Translations under genes and position numbers: made by a program
Notes under the pieces: generated by a model
Told to the model about the DNA's origin: nothing
Seen by the model: only the letters and a program-made list of their open reading frames with translations
Database searches by the model: none
From: Poecilobothrus nobilitatus
Taxonomy: Eukaryota; Arthropoda; Insecta; Diptera; Dolichopodidae
Assembly: GCA_947095535.1 (NCBI GenBank)
Contig: OX352774.1
Location: forward strand, 217,794,965-217,858,964
DNA length: 64,000 bases
Direction: 5' to 3'
Shown: piece after piece, positions 39,901 to 53,268 of the stretch
Numbering within the stretch: position 1 is the first letter of the stretch
How the letters are laid out: each line of letters opens with the position of its first letter

Positions 39901-40406
39901 TTTTCATGTAATAAACGTTTTGGATGACTACACCATCTTGAATTTGTATTATCATAATTTTTTTCATTTAATAATAAATTATTATTATTGTTATTACTGT
40001 TGTTGCTGTTGCTGTTAATAATTGTTATTTTTTCATTATTATTATTATTATTATTATTATTAAAACCGTTCATTTTATTAAAATTTGAATTTAATTTTGT
40101 TTCACTCATATTTTGAGTTCCGTTATTTTTTTGAGTTTTTAATTTTAATTTATCAAATATTGACGAAAATTTATTAACTTTAAAATTATTATTATTATTA
40201 TTACTATTCGTATTAAAATTATATTGTGTAGTTTGAGTTAAATTTTCATCATCGGATGTTGTTGGCGATTCAATTCCACTTGATGAATTCTCCGAATAAT
40301 CACATGAAACAACTAAAGACGACGATGATGATAATTTTGATGTCGAGTAGTGGTTATTTTCCCGAAGAATTTCATTTTCTAAATTCATTACGCCGTTGGC
40401 TGGCAT
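33940..40406 (-). CDS. b: Aspartate/cysteine-sulfinate decarboxylase, insect 'black' type, complete, 3 exons
   Basis: This PLP-dependent group II decarboxylase should make beta-alanine (from aspartate) and/or hypotaurine. In flies the beta-alanine feeds N-beta-alanyldopamine synthesis for cuticle tanning. Coding exons (minus) are 40406-39429, 38799-38432 and 34540-33940, giving 648 residues. Catalytic features include HVDGAWGGS with the PLP-contacting Asp, and Lys459 in VTWNPHK as the Schiff-base lysine. Directly after it stands QQCS, where glutamate decarboxylases typically read LQCS, which favours the ADC/CSADC branch. The tail (YDTGDKHIQCGRR, FWFMWRAKGTDG, FFRLVLQNS) is close to Drosophila black. 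Roughly the first 150 residues are a low-complexity Ser/Asn-rich extension encoded by AAT/AAC microsatellites. Intron 2 (3.9 kb) holds two transposons. The start could also be the Met at codon 7. Confidence 0.93.
37539..37717. mobile_element. MITE copy 3 (TGTTTGCGTTCCTTTTACA family), in black intron 2
   Basis: The left end TGTTTTCATTCCTTTTACAA is followed by the family's subterminal TACTCTTTTCTACTCCCA. The right end TTAAAAGGAACACAAACA is the complement of the family terminus. At about 179 bp it is similar in size to the copy in eIF4A intron 3. It has no coding capacity. Confidence 0.75.
37927..38339. mobile_element. hAT-like MITE in black intron 2
   Basis: The left end CAGTGCTGGATTAATC and the right end GATTAAGACCC (read in complement after CAGGGGCA) share the CAG...GATTAA pattern of hAT termini. 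TTATAT occurs directly outside both ends (37921-37926 and 38340-38345), and the 8-bp flanks agree at most positions, though the site is itself AT-repetitive. The 413-bp interior is clearly richer in G+C than the surrounding intron and encodes nothing recognisable. Confidence 0.6.
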
Positions 40407-42979
40407 TTTGTTTTTAATTTTTGTTTTTCTTTTAAAATGTTTTATTTTTATTTTATAATGTTTTAATTTAAATTTCTTTTTATTTTATTCTTTTTTTTTT
40501 TTTTTTATTTTAGTTTATATATTTTATTTTATATACTTTCTTTTTTTGTTTAATTTTTATTTAAAAAAAAAAATTATTCTTTTTATACGGTACACAATTT
40601 ATATTTATCGTTTTTTTTTTTTATTATACATATAACATATATATTTAAAAAAAAATTTTATTTTTTTTTTAATTCGTTAATTTTAAACGGATAAAACTGT
40701 TATTTTTAACAATTTATATTTTATAACAATTTATTTTAATATTTGTGTACTAACTATTATTTCAATTTAATCAGAGATTTTTATTAAATAATCCAGGCAC
40801 AACAATAAATAAAATATTTTAATAAAATACTGTTTAAATAAATAAATAACTTAAAGAACAAAAAAAAAAAAACAAAACAATATAAATTAAATATTTCAAA
40901 TATTTTAAATATTTTAAATAATTTTTTTTTTTTTTTTAAGTCTAACTATCCAGTTAGCAATTAATACTCAAACTGATTGATTTTGAGTCATTTTCTTGGC
41001 TTTTATATTTTAATTCCAAACTATTAATTTTTCTTTTTCTTTTGTGATTTTTGTAGTGATGTAGTATTATATATAGAATTCATTTTATATTATGTGCTTT
41101 TATGTAGTGTTGACAATATTGTTTTCTTACAGTTTGCTTGATATTGAATATGTAAGTTATAAGATTAAATTTATGAAAAAATTAGAGTAAAATAAAATAA
41201 TTTAAAATGAAAATTGAAATGTATATTATAAAATATAAATTATTACATTATTTATTCAGTATATGGACTTCCTATAGGTGCTCCTCTCCTATACAATAAA
41301 ATCGATTGACAGTCCTAAATATTTTTAATTTATTATTTGAAACGTTTTTTTTTTTTTTTTTTTGATTTTATAAAAACAGTTGAATTAAAGATAAAATCAA
41401 AAGCTTCATATTCTTATATGACGATATGACTTTTGGGAAATTTTCCTCTGAATTATTAAAAAAAAAAAGTATTCTTAAAATATTTCGAAAATGCGATGAA
41501 AATAATAGGCTGCCGGAAATAGCCACGCAAAAAATAATGCCAAAAAAAAAAAAAATTAAATAGCACCGAAAAAAATTAGGTATTGAAAATCAAAATCAAA
41601 ATCACATATTCCCGCAATAAAATTATCCTCCAAATTAAAATTAAATAATTCGGCAATTTTTTTTTTAAGATGTTATCTGTTAAAATGATATTTTTTTTAC
41701 ATAAATGAAACAATCCCTGAAATTATGTTAAGATGTTATCTACTAAAAAAACTTATATAACATAATATATGAATTAATTAAGGGATCATAGCATTTGGAC
41801 GAACAATCCCGAAAAATAGGAGGGATTTCTAGCGGAGTTCTTTCCGGTAACCAAATTACTAATTTAAATTTTTTTTTTATAAAAATAAAAAATAATTTTT
41901 CGTAAAAAAAAAATTAATTGGATATTCAAAAAAAAAAAAAAAACAATGCAGTTGATGTACTACATACATATAAAATTGGTAGTACAGTTAAATTGCAATT
42001 TAATTTTCAAAAACTAACTGAAATATATTTTATAAAATAATTTAAAATGTGTTTAATTTTAATATGATTGCAGGTAGTAATAATATATGTATATAGTAAC
42101 TGAATATTATTTTCTTCTCATGTAACAAAAAATATACATAAGTAGGTACATATATGAACATATTAAATACAATTGAAATATTCATCAATAGTATATAGAA
42201 CACATATAAGTTTTTATTTTGTTTATATACTTCCAAATCAATTTATATCAATATCGATAGATAATCAATCAAAATTAGATAAAAAAAAAAAATATAAATT
42301 TTTTTTTTGTAATTCTTCAATAATTTATAAAAAAAAATTCCGAATGGATAATAAATTATAAGAATTATTTTACTACGCATATTAATTAAGTATTTAGAAT
42401 TAGACTATATAATTAAATTTTTAATTATGAATATATTATAAAAAAAAAAAAAAAAACATTTATAATTTAGAAAAAAACTGATGTTAAGTTCCGCATATAA
42501 CAACTGGATATAAGAGTTTCTATAAGTGATTGAAGCTCTATAGTTGCATATAAGTACATAAGAAAATAAAAATGAAGGTGAGTTTCGCCTTCAGGACTAT
42601 AAAGAAATTTATAATGAAATTAAAATATATAATTTATATACATATGTACATATATGTACATATATGTAGACTATACAGAATTTATATTGGAATGTTAAAA
42701 AGTTTTCCATTTGAATTTATGTAATATTGTTGCATTGAATATTGGAAAAAAAAAAAATTCTTTGAAGCTTTAACGAAAGAGTTGAATATGAAAGAATAAA
42801 GAATTGAAGCATTAATAAAGAGCGAGAAGCATCAACTAAAATAGAATCAACTTAAAACTATATCTAAAACAATACAAAACAAGGCAGAATGTAAACCAAC
42901 GGTTTTTAAAAGGATAAATTTCCAAAAGACAATACAAATTGTTTAGAATTGTGATTTATATACCAAAATTTGAAAATAT
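40407..42979. other. Region upstream of the black-like gene
   Basis: This should contain the 5' UTR and promoter of the decarboxylase. Dense poly-A/T; no initiator could be singled out. The short direct repeat AAGATGTTATCT occurs twice (about 41668 and 41730). No exon or transposon recognised. Confidence 0.4.
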
Positions 42980-43900
42980 CATATAAGAAAAAATATGAAA
43001 ATAGGAATTTTTTGCAATTTTGAGGGTAATGGTAATTTTTTTCAATTTTGAGCCTAAATAGCTCTTAAACAGGGGGTGGTACAAAAAAATTCCCTGACAA
43101 AATTTATATTAATTCTAAAAGTTCATTCTTGTCTCATTTGAAATCCCTTTCTAAGAAGCGTGTCGAAGTTATGAAAAAAGAAAAATTATGCAAAATTTTA
43201 TTTTCACATAACGGTAAATTTAAATAGTAAATTACAAAATATTGGATAATTTTGATATTGATTTATAGAGGTAAGAAAATTTCCGGTCTTCTAGTGTTTT
43301 TAGATTGTAAAACTACTATAGGCAGAGCCTGGCATATATACATCTGAAAATAGTACTTTCTTGCAATTTTGGGGAGCAATAACTCTGGAATCCTATACAA
43401 CTAAAAGTTAACACACATAAAAATATATTACTGGAGCTTTAATTTTTATGTCTTGCCGAAAAAAGAATGTGGACAGGTGCGTAAGTTACAGGTGTTTAAA
43501 AATAGGAAATTTTCAATTTGTGAGCCTTACAAACAGGGAGTGGTTCAAAAAAAAATTTTCTGAGGAGCTTATACTAATTCTAAAAGTTCTTTCTTACCAT
43601 AAAATTTTAAGTCTAAAAGCGTACCGGAGTTATAAATGACATTTTTACATTGAAAAAATGTTGAGCATAGAATACACATTTGAAAATGCATATGAGATAT
43701 ACACATTATTTAAAAATAGGGCTTTTTCAAAGTTTGAGGAACTGTAACTCCCTATTATACGGGGCTGCGATGAAAATGTTGTTCTACAACATTAATTTTT
43801 TCATGAGACTTATCCATGGTTAAAATTTTTTTTCTCTATCTTTAACGGGGTATTTATTCTTTTATAAATAGACGGGCGGACGGATAGAGTGAAACTAATA
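42980..43900. repeat. Diverged long-unit repeat array (two to three modules)
   Basis: A module with the order AAAATAGG, GCAATTTTGAGGG, CAATTTTGAGCC, ACAGGGGGTGGTAC and AATTCTAAAAGTTCATTCTT appears at about 42995-43160 and again, diverged, at about 43350-43635. A partial third starts near 43715 with AGTTTGAGGAACTGTAACTC and ends in GACGGGCGGACGG. Spacing is roughly 470 bp. A related partial module lies near 51390. This is an old non-coding interspersed family. I see no ends, tRNA boxes or reading frame. Confidence 0.55.
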
Positions 43901-44483
43901 GATACATTTTTTCAAAATTTTTTTTTGGAAATGTGCTGAAAAAAGGAATTAATTTTATAAATAATACAACATGAGAATTTTATAAATTTGTATATATGTT
44001 TATGTACCTATTTTAATACTAAACAGGAAACGGAAGGAATTTATATAAAATATAAATTATATATATTACTTATATTTATTATAATTGTTTTATAATATAT
44101 ACTATAAGCTTTAATTATGTATTGTTTTTGATATTACATATTCATACTTTTTATATCTTGAAATACGGCGTTCTTTTGTCTTATAAACAGAATACATTTA
44201 GAATGCAGGATACATACATTTGTTTTTATAAAAGGTGTACAATTTTGAATTCTAATTTGATTTTTTGTTTGTATGTACATATGTATATTTTATTTTATGC
44301 CTTAGAATTTTATCTTCTTGAAATCGAATTTCTTCAAGTATTTTATCTTCTTTTGACTCCTTTCTTGTGTTAATTAGCTCCAAGATTCTACCAAAGTAAG
44401 AAAATTATATAATAGCACTACCATCCCTATTTTTTACTATTTTGTAAAATCAACTGTAATATTTTTTTCTCAAAAAACATTAC

Positions 44484-44519
<36 letters not shown>

Positions 44520-46940
44520 ACATAATATGTAATTAATATATATGTACATACCTACATAATATTATGTAAGTAAGTATATGCATTAATTTTCATGTCATTT
44601 AAAAATGTAATTCTTTTCAAATCGTCTAATAAAATCTGTTTTTGTTTAGGTTTGTTAAATTTGTGGATTTTTTATTTTGAAATTCCCAGATTCCCAGAAT
44701 TTGAGATCATTTTTATTAGATCACTAATGTTATATTTATACGTATAGTTTTTTCTTGAGTTTTTGTGCTTATGGTTTTGTTTTCTGACTGAAAACCGTAC
44801 CATTTTCCGTACGAAATGAGATCGTAAGTATAGGTGCTTTTTCTGTCATCTCTTACTTCTGTTTCTTCAAATTGTTTCTTTTTTACATATGCATATGTAT
44901 TCAAATATGTACATTGCATTGCTGAATGTAAAGTTACTGTATACATGTACATATATATTTAAAATATGTTTAATTTAATACGAATTTTCCAAGAATATTT
45001 GCTGATTTTTTTTTTTTTTTTTTAGATAAGTAAAATAAATAGGCTAATGTGTATAACATTTATAAAAGGTCCATAAAACCGCGTTAAAGCTATAATAGTT
45101 TATACTTTTATTCAAATTATACCTGATTAATTGTTTTATTTTAATTTTCTTATTACCGGTTATAAAAGATTTAAACAAGTTATTAGTTTTAAACTAACTT
45201 TATATAGCAACAAGTTAGTAGTTAATATATACATATTTCTAATTAAGTATATTTGCATATAACAGTGTAAATTAATTATGGATAGTATGTATATTTTTAA
45301 TAATTTGTCATTTAAAAGTCTAATTAATTCAACCATTTAATAGAATTTCAATTTATTAAGTCTATTGTAAAAATATATATGCTTACTTGATGTATAAATT
45401 CGTGTAATGTATATACATATGTATGTATGCAGATTTTGGTATATTTAAGAAATAAGAAATTGCCTTAAAAGTAAGAAAAAATTATACTAAAAATGTGGTG
45501 ACAATAACAATGATACGGGATGGTGTTACACTTCCAAAAAAAAAAAAAATTACAAAATTCCAAACAATGAAAAAAAAAAAAAAATTATTTTAAATTAATT
45601 CTTAAAAATATATGTATATTACTAGGGGCCCTGTAGCTGCTGTGTAAGCATATTTTATCGTGACATCTAAATTACAAAAAAATACAAAATTTCTTGATTC
45701 CAAAAGAAAACAAAAAAAAATCATAATTCTAAATATACATACATAATGTATGTTATATGTTAATGTAGATTTTGTAATAGGAAGTCGAATCCAAATATGT
45801 ATGTATGGACAGCGTGTATTCAAAACTTAGCGTAATGTCATAATACGTAGTGTATGGTTGAAAACTACTAAACTATATAGGTGGTTACAAATTTAGGGCA
45901 TTCCCTTTTTCAGAATATTTATATATGGATATGTAATATGTAATAAGTGCATATGCGAGGTTCTAAATTAGGAGGAATTTTAAAATTGAATTCAAAATCA
46001 GAATTCAGAGTTATACCCTTTTTACAAAATATTTGTGTATCTCTAACTCAAGTACCCGCACTGCACTCAGTTATTGGGGGCATTAAAACGAACAAAAAAT
46101 TGTATTGGAGAGGAGGATATAGACCCCCCCTATTCTACTTTGTTGTCGAGATATGAGGCTTTAAAGATTTTTTAGAGACTGTATATATATATGTATGTGT
46201 GTATATATTGCATAATCTTAAAATGTTATATACTTACTCTTGCTGTCTAATTATAAATAGCTTAATAACTTGAAGCATATCTTAAGTATAATCCGATTAT
46301 ACTAAAGCTATAACTCGCTTGCAAATTCAACATAATTAAAACATGATTTCTATATATTATATTGTATGCATTCCACACCAAACGAACTAATGGCTTGTTT
46401 CAGATTAACTGATATATGGTATATACAAATCAATTTTTTTTTTAAATTAACGTATTTTACTTTATATTCAATTTTACAATTAAAAACTTAAAAATTCAAA
46501 GTAAAGTTTAAATGAAAATTCTTTATATTTTTCCTTTCTCATTCTTCTTTTATAAATTTAATTTCTATATTAAAGAGTACGGTTCCGAATAGACGTATAA
46601 ATACTGGTATACTCTATCTAAACTGATTTAATGTTATTTATGTATATTAAATATATAATAATGTTATGTATATTTAAAAAAAACATTGAATATTTTAAAA
46701 GATACAATTAACAAAAAATTGCGTATGCTCCATGCTCATAATTCAAAAAATAAATTACTGTTAAGTAATCCATAAAGTAGCTCTTTGTCACTATAATATT
46801 TTGATCTTCATCAATTTTGCAAATCCATTTTGTGTAATTTTAAAGATATGTACATATGTCAAAATATTTCAACTTCAGAGATTGACTAAAGATTTTGGTT
46901 AATATTTGTTTGTTGACAACTCAAAACTGCAATAAAATAG
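43901..46940. other. Gene-free stretch
   Basis: No exon recognised on either strand. Short frames such as 44122-44373 (plus) and 45602-45823 (minus) have no family motif. An AT/TATG microsatellite lies at about 44485-44520. Another island of mixed composition at about 45945-46160 (69-codon plus-strand frame, GTACCCGCACTGCACTC) is unexplained. Confidence 0.45.
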
Positions 46941-47020
46941 CCAATCGCGTAATGATCAAGCCAATTGCGTAATGATCCAGCCAATCGCGTAATGATCCAG
47001 CCAATTGCATAATGATTACG
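46941..47020. repeat. 20-bp tandem repeat, four copies
   Basis: Four units in exact register: CCAATCGCGTAATGATCAAG, CCAATTGCGTAATGATCCAG, CCAATCGCGTAATGATCCAG and CCAATTGCATAATGATTACG. Units alternate between AATCGCG and AATTGCG. The array ends about 130 bp before a SINE. Confidence 0.9.
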
Positions 47021-47152
47021 ACACCGGTTTTTTATTGCAAAAGTGTCATATATAATATATATAATGGAATAGACAGATAAAATATAATATAGAATTTTCT
47101 TATTATATATAAATATAATTATAATATAATATTTAAATAAAAAATATAAATA

Positions 47153-47361
47153 TCTGACCAATGGTGCAGTGCATAAGTCACCGGTCTTTCAGGCGAAAGG
47201 TCTCGGGTTCAAACCCTGGTCAGGTCAAAAATAATATACATATAAAATATAATAAAATAATGTAAACAAAATATTAAATATAATTATAATTGAATACTTG
47301 TACCGAGATGGCCCACATGCTAAATGCAAAAGGGTCTTAAAAATATCGGCAGATATTTATA
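47153..47361 (+). mobile_element. tRNA-derived SINE (CTGACCA head), copy 2
   Basis: The head at 47154-47223 folds like a tRNA: CTGACCA pairs over seven bases with TGGTCAG, GGTG with CACC in the D arm, and TCGGG/CCTGG encloses the T loop TTCAAAC. The anticodon loop is only six bases and cannot be assigned, so this is a tRNA relic rather than a gene. The A+T linker and a 3' body with ACCGAGATGGCCCACATGC and GGGTCTTAAAAATATCGGC match the copy at 15289-15507. I could not define a target-site duplication. Confidence 0.85.
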
Positions 47362-50036
47362 TCTGGACGATATAACATAAGAAAAAAAATATATATATAA
47401 ATCTTGTATAAGATAATAGATGGCGCACTTATAAAAAATATTTGTATTACATAATCTTATTCTTGTACAATACTGATTGCACAAACTGAAGTTAAAATAT
47501 ATGAATAATAAATTACTTAGTGGATACCATATATTATGCTCCTTATATATGTTGTGTGGAAAAAAAAAATGTATAGAATAAGAAGTGAAATATTGTCCGT
47601 TTTATTTTTTTTAAATATATGCATATAATTAAGCGCAATCTTGTATTCTTGAATCTCGATATTTTACACAATTTAATATACGTATATGTTTATTTAAACT
47701 CAAGATTAAATAAATTATATGCCAAATGATATAAAAGGTTATAATTAACCATTTTTAATAAATTGAAATTCATTTTTTTTTTATTTCAATAACATTTAAA
47801 AGAATATTCGTTACAAATCAAATTATAATTAATTTCAAGTAAAAACTTTTAAACACTAACAAAGAATAGAATAAATTCTTCAATGCCTCATCTACGTTTT
47901 TTTTTTTTGCAAAGAGTAAATAAATCTGAAACAAATTTTTAAAATAATTGCAAAGAAGATTTAAGTTTTGATTTTTGTTTTTTATAAATGAAATTTTTCA
48001 ACCGTAAAATAAAAAAAAAAACTGTAAATAATTAATATCAATATTGGAAAAAAAAAAGTTTTTGATCTATTAGAAAAATAAAAATAAAAATAGAAAATGA
48101 ATTTAATTCGTTATGGAGAATCTAATTTTGTAAGTCGTTTCGTAAATATTTATATAAAGTAAAATTAAATTATATTTAATAGTTTTAAAATTGTTAAAGT
48201 TTGACATTAACTTTAAATCGAAAACAGAAAACATTATAAAAATAATTAAATATCAAGTAGTTTGATTATATTCAGGACGGAAATTTTTGCATAGTTATAA
48301 TACACAATGTGTTTAGGGCCTACAAACCGAAAACGAACCATGATAAATAAATACAAAAGAAAAGTTATGTTTCGAATAATACTTTCAGTTACATTAATTC
48401 CTATATAAACTATATATATATGAATATTATACTCGAATATACTAAAAACCATTAGATTTATGATAATTTTTATAAAAAAGAGTTTTATTTTATCCTTTGC
48501 TTCTTTCACTTCACCAGAAAAATAAATTATCTAAAGTTCAAAAATATTCACAATTTATAAAACATCACATAGTTAATAAAACTTAGACTTAAAAAAAAAA
48601 AACTTAAAAAAATAAATTATGATTATACAGAGGGGGCATACATAACTGCACTAAGTTTTTAAAAACTTTAACTTTCTTTTACAATATTCTTAAAAAATTT
48701 TCAATAGTTTCTGAACTGACTGTATTCTAAAAACAAAAGAAGGTTTTTTAAGTAAACCACTCACTATATTTATTTCAATGCAATATTAAAATATTTTTAA
48801 AATAAACCAGAGGGATGACTTCAGTTGGGATAATGAACATAACCTCTAAGCAAAAAACTTCTAAAATTAAAAAAAATGTTCAGATCTAATGATGAGGTGA
48901 ATTAGGGTTTGGTTATATTAAAAGAATCTATATACTGAAAAATTATCACGAAAGTGAAAAAAAATTGAATTAAAACAAAATTATAAATAAGATATTAATA
49001 AAAAATCACAACAAATAGAAGTAACAGAAAATGTATGTATATATAGTGATAAAATCTAGTAAAATCCACAAAAATCTCCAAGTTATATACTATATATTCA
49101 TATACCTTCAAGGTATATATATGTGTAAAATTCGAATTATATTTTTTAAGGATATTTAAATTTTACATGCCAAGTAAGATTAAAAAATTACTGGATATTT
49201 GCCTTAAATTTCCTTAATAAAAAAAAAAAAACAAAATGTGGAAAATTCCATTTTTTAAATTGATTCGTCTGTTATAAATTCAATTTTTTAGTAAAATATG
49301 TATAATAAAATTTTCCATTTTATATTAAAAAAAAATAACAATATAAAAATTCTTATTGTATCGGTATTGTAATTTAATATAGAATCTAAATTAACTTATA
49401 ATATAATAACTATATTAAAAAATTATAGGTAATAAAGTAATAAATTATAAAAAAAAAAAAAAAATATTTTTTTTTATGAGTACATAATCTTGTAATTTAA
49501 AACTTAAAATTAAAAATCAATTAAAAAATTATCAAATGAATTTTCACAGTTGCTGTTTTGCAACCATATATATACGTATAACTTTTGTATAATAATAAAA
49601 TTGATACTTGGTAAACAATGAAAAATAAGAAATTGAATATATGTACAAAAATAAATTCATAGTAAACTTTTAAAAACACTAGAATACCACCCACAGTATA
49701 TCAATTTAAAATAAATTGTCTTTTATAAATAAATTTTCATACAGATTTTTTTAATGAATTGATAAAAAAAAAAAAAAAAGTAAAATAAATAAAATAATAA
49801 TTTTGTAGTATAATTTGTTGAATAAGTAACATTTCATAACCTGTACAATTGGCAGATTCATTATCATGGTGAGATATTTTAAAATAATTTTTAACCTTCA
49901 TATATATATCTATTATATAGATATATGACAGTCATATTGGATTAACTTATATATAATACTAATAGCTATAGAATTACAACCCTAAAAAAAAATTTAATTT
50001 TAATTATAGCAAAACTTAAAAATAATGAGTATAACT
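47362..50036. other. Gene-free stretch
   Basis: A+T-rich DNA with no exon, RNA gene or element I can support on either strand. Confidence 0.45.
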
Positions 50037-50196
50037 GTAACTATTAATAAGAAATTTTCCATTTGTTTTTATATATCACAGATGCAATTTTTGCAACAGA
50101 TGTAACAGAAACTGAATAAAACTTTAACTATTAATAAGAAATTTTCTATTTGTTATTACATAATATGTATATATTACAATACAGATGCAATTTTTA
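50037..50196. repeat. Tandem duplication, unit about 85 bp
   Basis: TAACTATTAATAAGAAATTT followed by TC(C/T)ATTTGTT and, further on, CAGATGCAATTTTT occurs from 50038 and again from 50125. The second unit carries a TA-rich insertion before CAGATGCAATTTTT. Confidence 0.75.
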
Positions 50197-53100
50197 TTCA
50201 ATAAATAATCAATATTAGCAACTATTGAAACTATTGAAGAAAATTATGAAACACATACTTATAATTAATATTTTAATATTAAATTGTAGCTTTTGCTTTG
50301 TAAAATAGTGTAAAATATACTGATTTAGGTATATTTTGTAACTTTTCAACTTTTTTGAAAATTCTAAAATTAAAAAGTTGTTTTTCTTTAAAAGGGTATA
50401 ACGGTAAGAATATTTTCTTTTTATAAATCTTAACAAAAAAAAAAAAACATTTCTCACAAACCTTTTTTTTTAAATTTAAATCAACTGACAATAAATTAAT
50501 TAAGGCAATATGTAAAACTAAAGGTTTTATAAAGGCGCACTTTTCAAAAAAAAAATAAAATAAAAACAGTAAAGTGTGTACTAAATTTTTAAAAAATTTT
50601 TTGCAATTTTTTATGGTAGGAAAATTGTGAAAAATCAAGAGATATTTTCTTCAATATTAAATGATCTCTATATATGTATGTATGTTATGTATAATTAAGA
50701 AAAGCCATTAGCACATATTAATTTTTCTGTTTTACTTTGGTCAAACTTCCTCAGGTATTCAAGTTACAATACATCTAAAAAAAATTAAATTTTCAATTTT
50801 TAGCTACTAATAGCCCCTAATAATAGCTTTGTTCGTTCTAAATTTGAAGTTATTTTATTCGATCATTATTCTTGACAACTAAAAATTTTCTAGAATATAG
50901 AAAAATTCAAATTTTCTAGAATACAGAAAATATTAAATAAAGATTTGGACAGTTAACAATTTTTGAATTCATGAATGTTGAACTTGAAATATTGGTTTTT
51001 TATAATTTTTACCTCAACAAAAAAATCAAATGACACTCAAACGTCACAAATAAAATTTTTACCCTACCAACCAATTTTACTGGTAAGAAAGAGTTTTATT
51101 AAAATTTTATTGTTCTCTCTCTCTCTCAATTTTGAAAAAAAAATTTTAAATAAAAATTTTGAACGAACGTAAATTTTCAAAAAATTTTATAAAATTTTAT
51201 TTAGAACAAAAAAAAGCTAATATTAGCAGCTCTTAAACATGAGGAAGTTCAAAATTTTTTTCCAAGTTATGGTGCAACCAAAATTTTAGTGTCACATAAC
51301 GCCAAGTTTAAAAATTTAATTCTGATTTTAATTAAAAATTTATTTGACATTTTTATCTACTAAAAATAATATTTAGCAGAACTTGAAATATAAACATTTG
51401 CAATAGGGTTTCTTTGCAACTTTGAGGGACTAAAGAAAATTAATTTTTTAAACCGTCTCCATTTTATAAATCTCCATCTTGTATAGATTTTGAAGACAAA
51501 CGAACAAACGAATTTATAAACAAACAAATAGAGAAACTGAGATACGGAAGAACAAAGTGAAAATAATAAGTATATTTTACATTTTTTGAAAAATATGCTA
51601 AAATGTAACAAAAAATTATAAACATAAAATTATAGAAACGTTTCAATTTTAATCGATTTAATTTATTTATTGTAAAAATGACAATTACTGCAACTGTAAT
51701 TTATAATAGATAATTTTAATTTATGGTAATTATTGGAAAATTCCTAAAATAATAAATTTTAATTATATTTTTTTATTGTTTTTTTTTTTTTTCATATAAT
51801 ATAAAAATATTTTGCAAAATATGAATTGTGATGTGACAAAATATTAAAATATATTTGAACATTTTTAAATTTGATATAACATAAGAAATATGGAAAATTT
51901 ATTTTAAAATATTTAAGAAAATTAAGGGAAGATTGTTTGTCTGAAAAAAAAATTTATTCATAAAATGAAAAAAGTTATTTATTTTTAATATCATTATTAA
52001 TTTTAATTATTACTTTGTAATATATACATATACATAAACATATATTAGGTATTAAAAATGTTTTTAATTTTGAATAGTTTAAGTATACTACTCATACTAA
52101 CCTTAATTTTAATATTCTACATATTTTATATAATATTATATTATGTACATATGTATGTGTGTATTTAAAAACGTTGCTCAAAATATTTTCTAGATTCTAC
52201 AGCATAAACAACTTTTAAGTAATTATAATAATAAGTCTGAACTCTGAATTCCTAGTCTAAATAACATAGCACATATTTATGTAAACAAAAACAAGAGAAA
52301 ACTCTTTTTGTGAGTTAAAAGGTCATTGTATATACATCATTTTTTGATCTTTTAGAAACAGTTATAGTAGTTTATACCAATCATCATTTTTTAATATTAA
52401 ATTACGCTCAGTCTACCAGTATTTTGGCTATATAAGATAAACTACATTAAGTTATCTACATTGTATTTTTATATACATATAAAAAATAGATAAATTTTAC
52501 CAATAGTTTTTATACTGCAAATAACGAATCTTTTATTTTTACACATATACGCATAAACATAATATACATATTATATAGATTAACTTCAGTCAAATTTTAA
52601 TTTTGATTTTTTTCGTTTAAATTTAAAAAGTTTAATAATGCTTTATGTAGGTTATGACTACGTCTTACTTATGACTTTTTTTATGACTATAACGTCTTAT
52701 GATTTTACTTAAAATCAAGTTTTTATTCATTTCTAGTTAAAATGTTAATTTATTTTTGACGTCATACATATTTTATTCATACAGCATTGTTTCATTAGGA
52801 AAATCCATATAATAACATATTATATATATATATGTAGGTATTACATTTACCTATACTCATATTTACGTTTTCTTGCTAAATTCAAAAAAACTCTTTTGTC
52901 ATTTTAAATTGCACAAGTATAGGTATTATTTTGAGCGACATACGTGCGTACATTTTATTTATACTTATGATTTATGAATGCGTCATTTCGGATGAAATTA
53001 TAACTTAGAGAGAAAAAAAAAAAAAAACTGGGATTCCCTCATTGGGTAAATACTTCTCTTAAATTTTTATGCACCATATATTATTAATAACCGATATAAT

Positions 53101-53240
53101 TTTATGTACACACGTGACATGATATTTGTGTTACAGCGAATTCATAAGAATTGTTAAAATTACGATGAAAATACGTAGAAAAATAAATTAGCATTTACCT
53201 TAATATAAACGTATAATTAAATTTTTAATAGGTATTATTA
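50197..53240. other. Gene-free stretch with a related repeat module
   Basis: Long minus-strand frames at 50215-50457 and 50279-50638 are Phe/Lys low-complexity translations of A/T runs. At about 51385-51510, AATAGGGTTTCTTTGCAACT, then TTGAGGGAC and a run of ACAAACGAACAAACGAA resemble the module family at 42980. No gene recognised. Confidence 0.4.
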
Positions 53241-53268
53241 TAGTAGCATTCATATAGTAGCATTCATA
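53241..53268. repeat. 14-bp perfect tandem duplication
   Basis: TAGTAGCATTCATA occurs twice without a gap, immediately before a pogo-like terminus. Confidence 0.9.

Noticed and set aside
47154..47223. Functional tRNA gene
   Set aside because: The cloverleaf is partial (six-base anticodon loop, oversized D loop) and the head is followed by a body shared with another SINE copy.
50215..50638. Two overlapping minus-strand frames of 80 and 119 codons
   Set aside because: Low-complexity Phe/Lys-rich translation of poly-A/T; different frames open over the same DNA.
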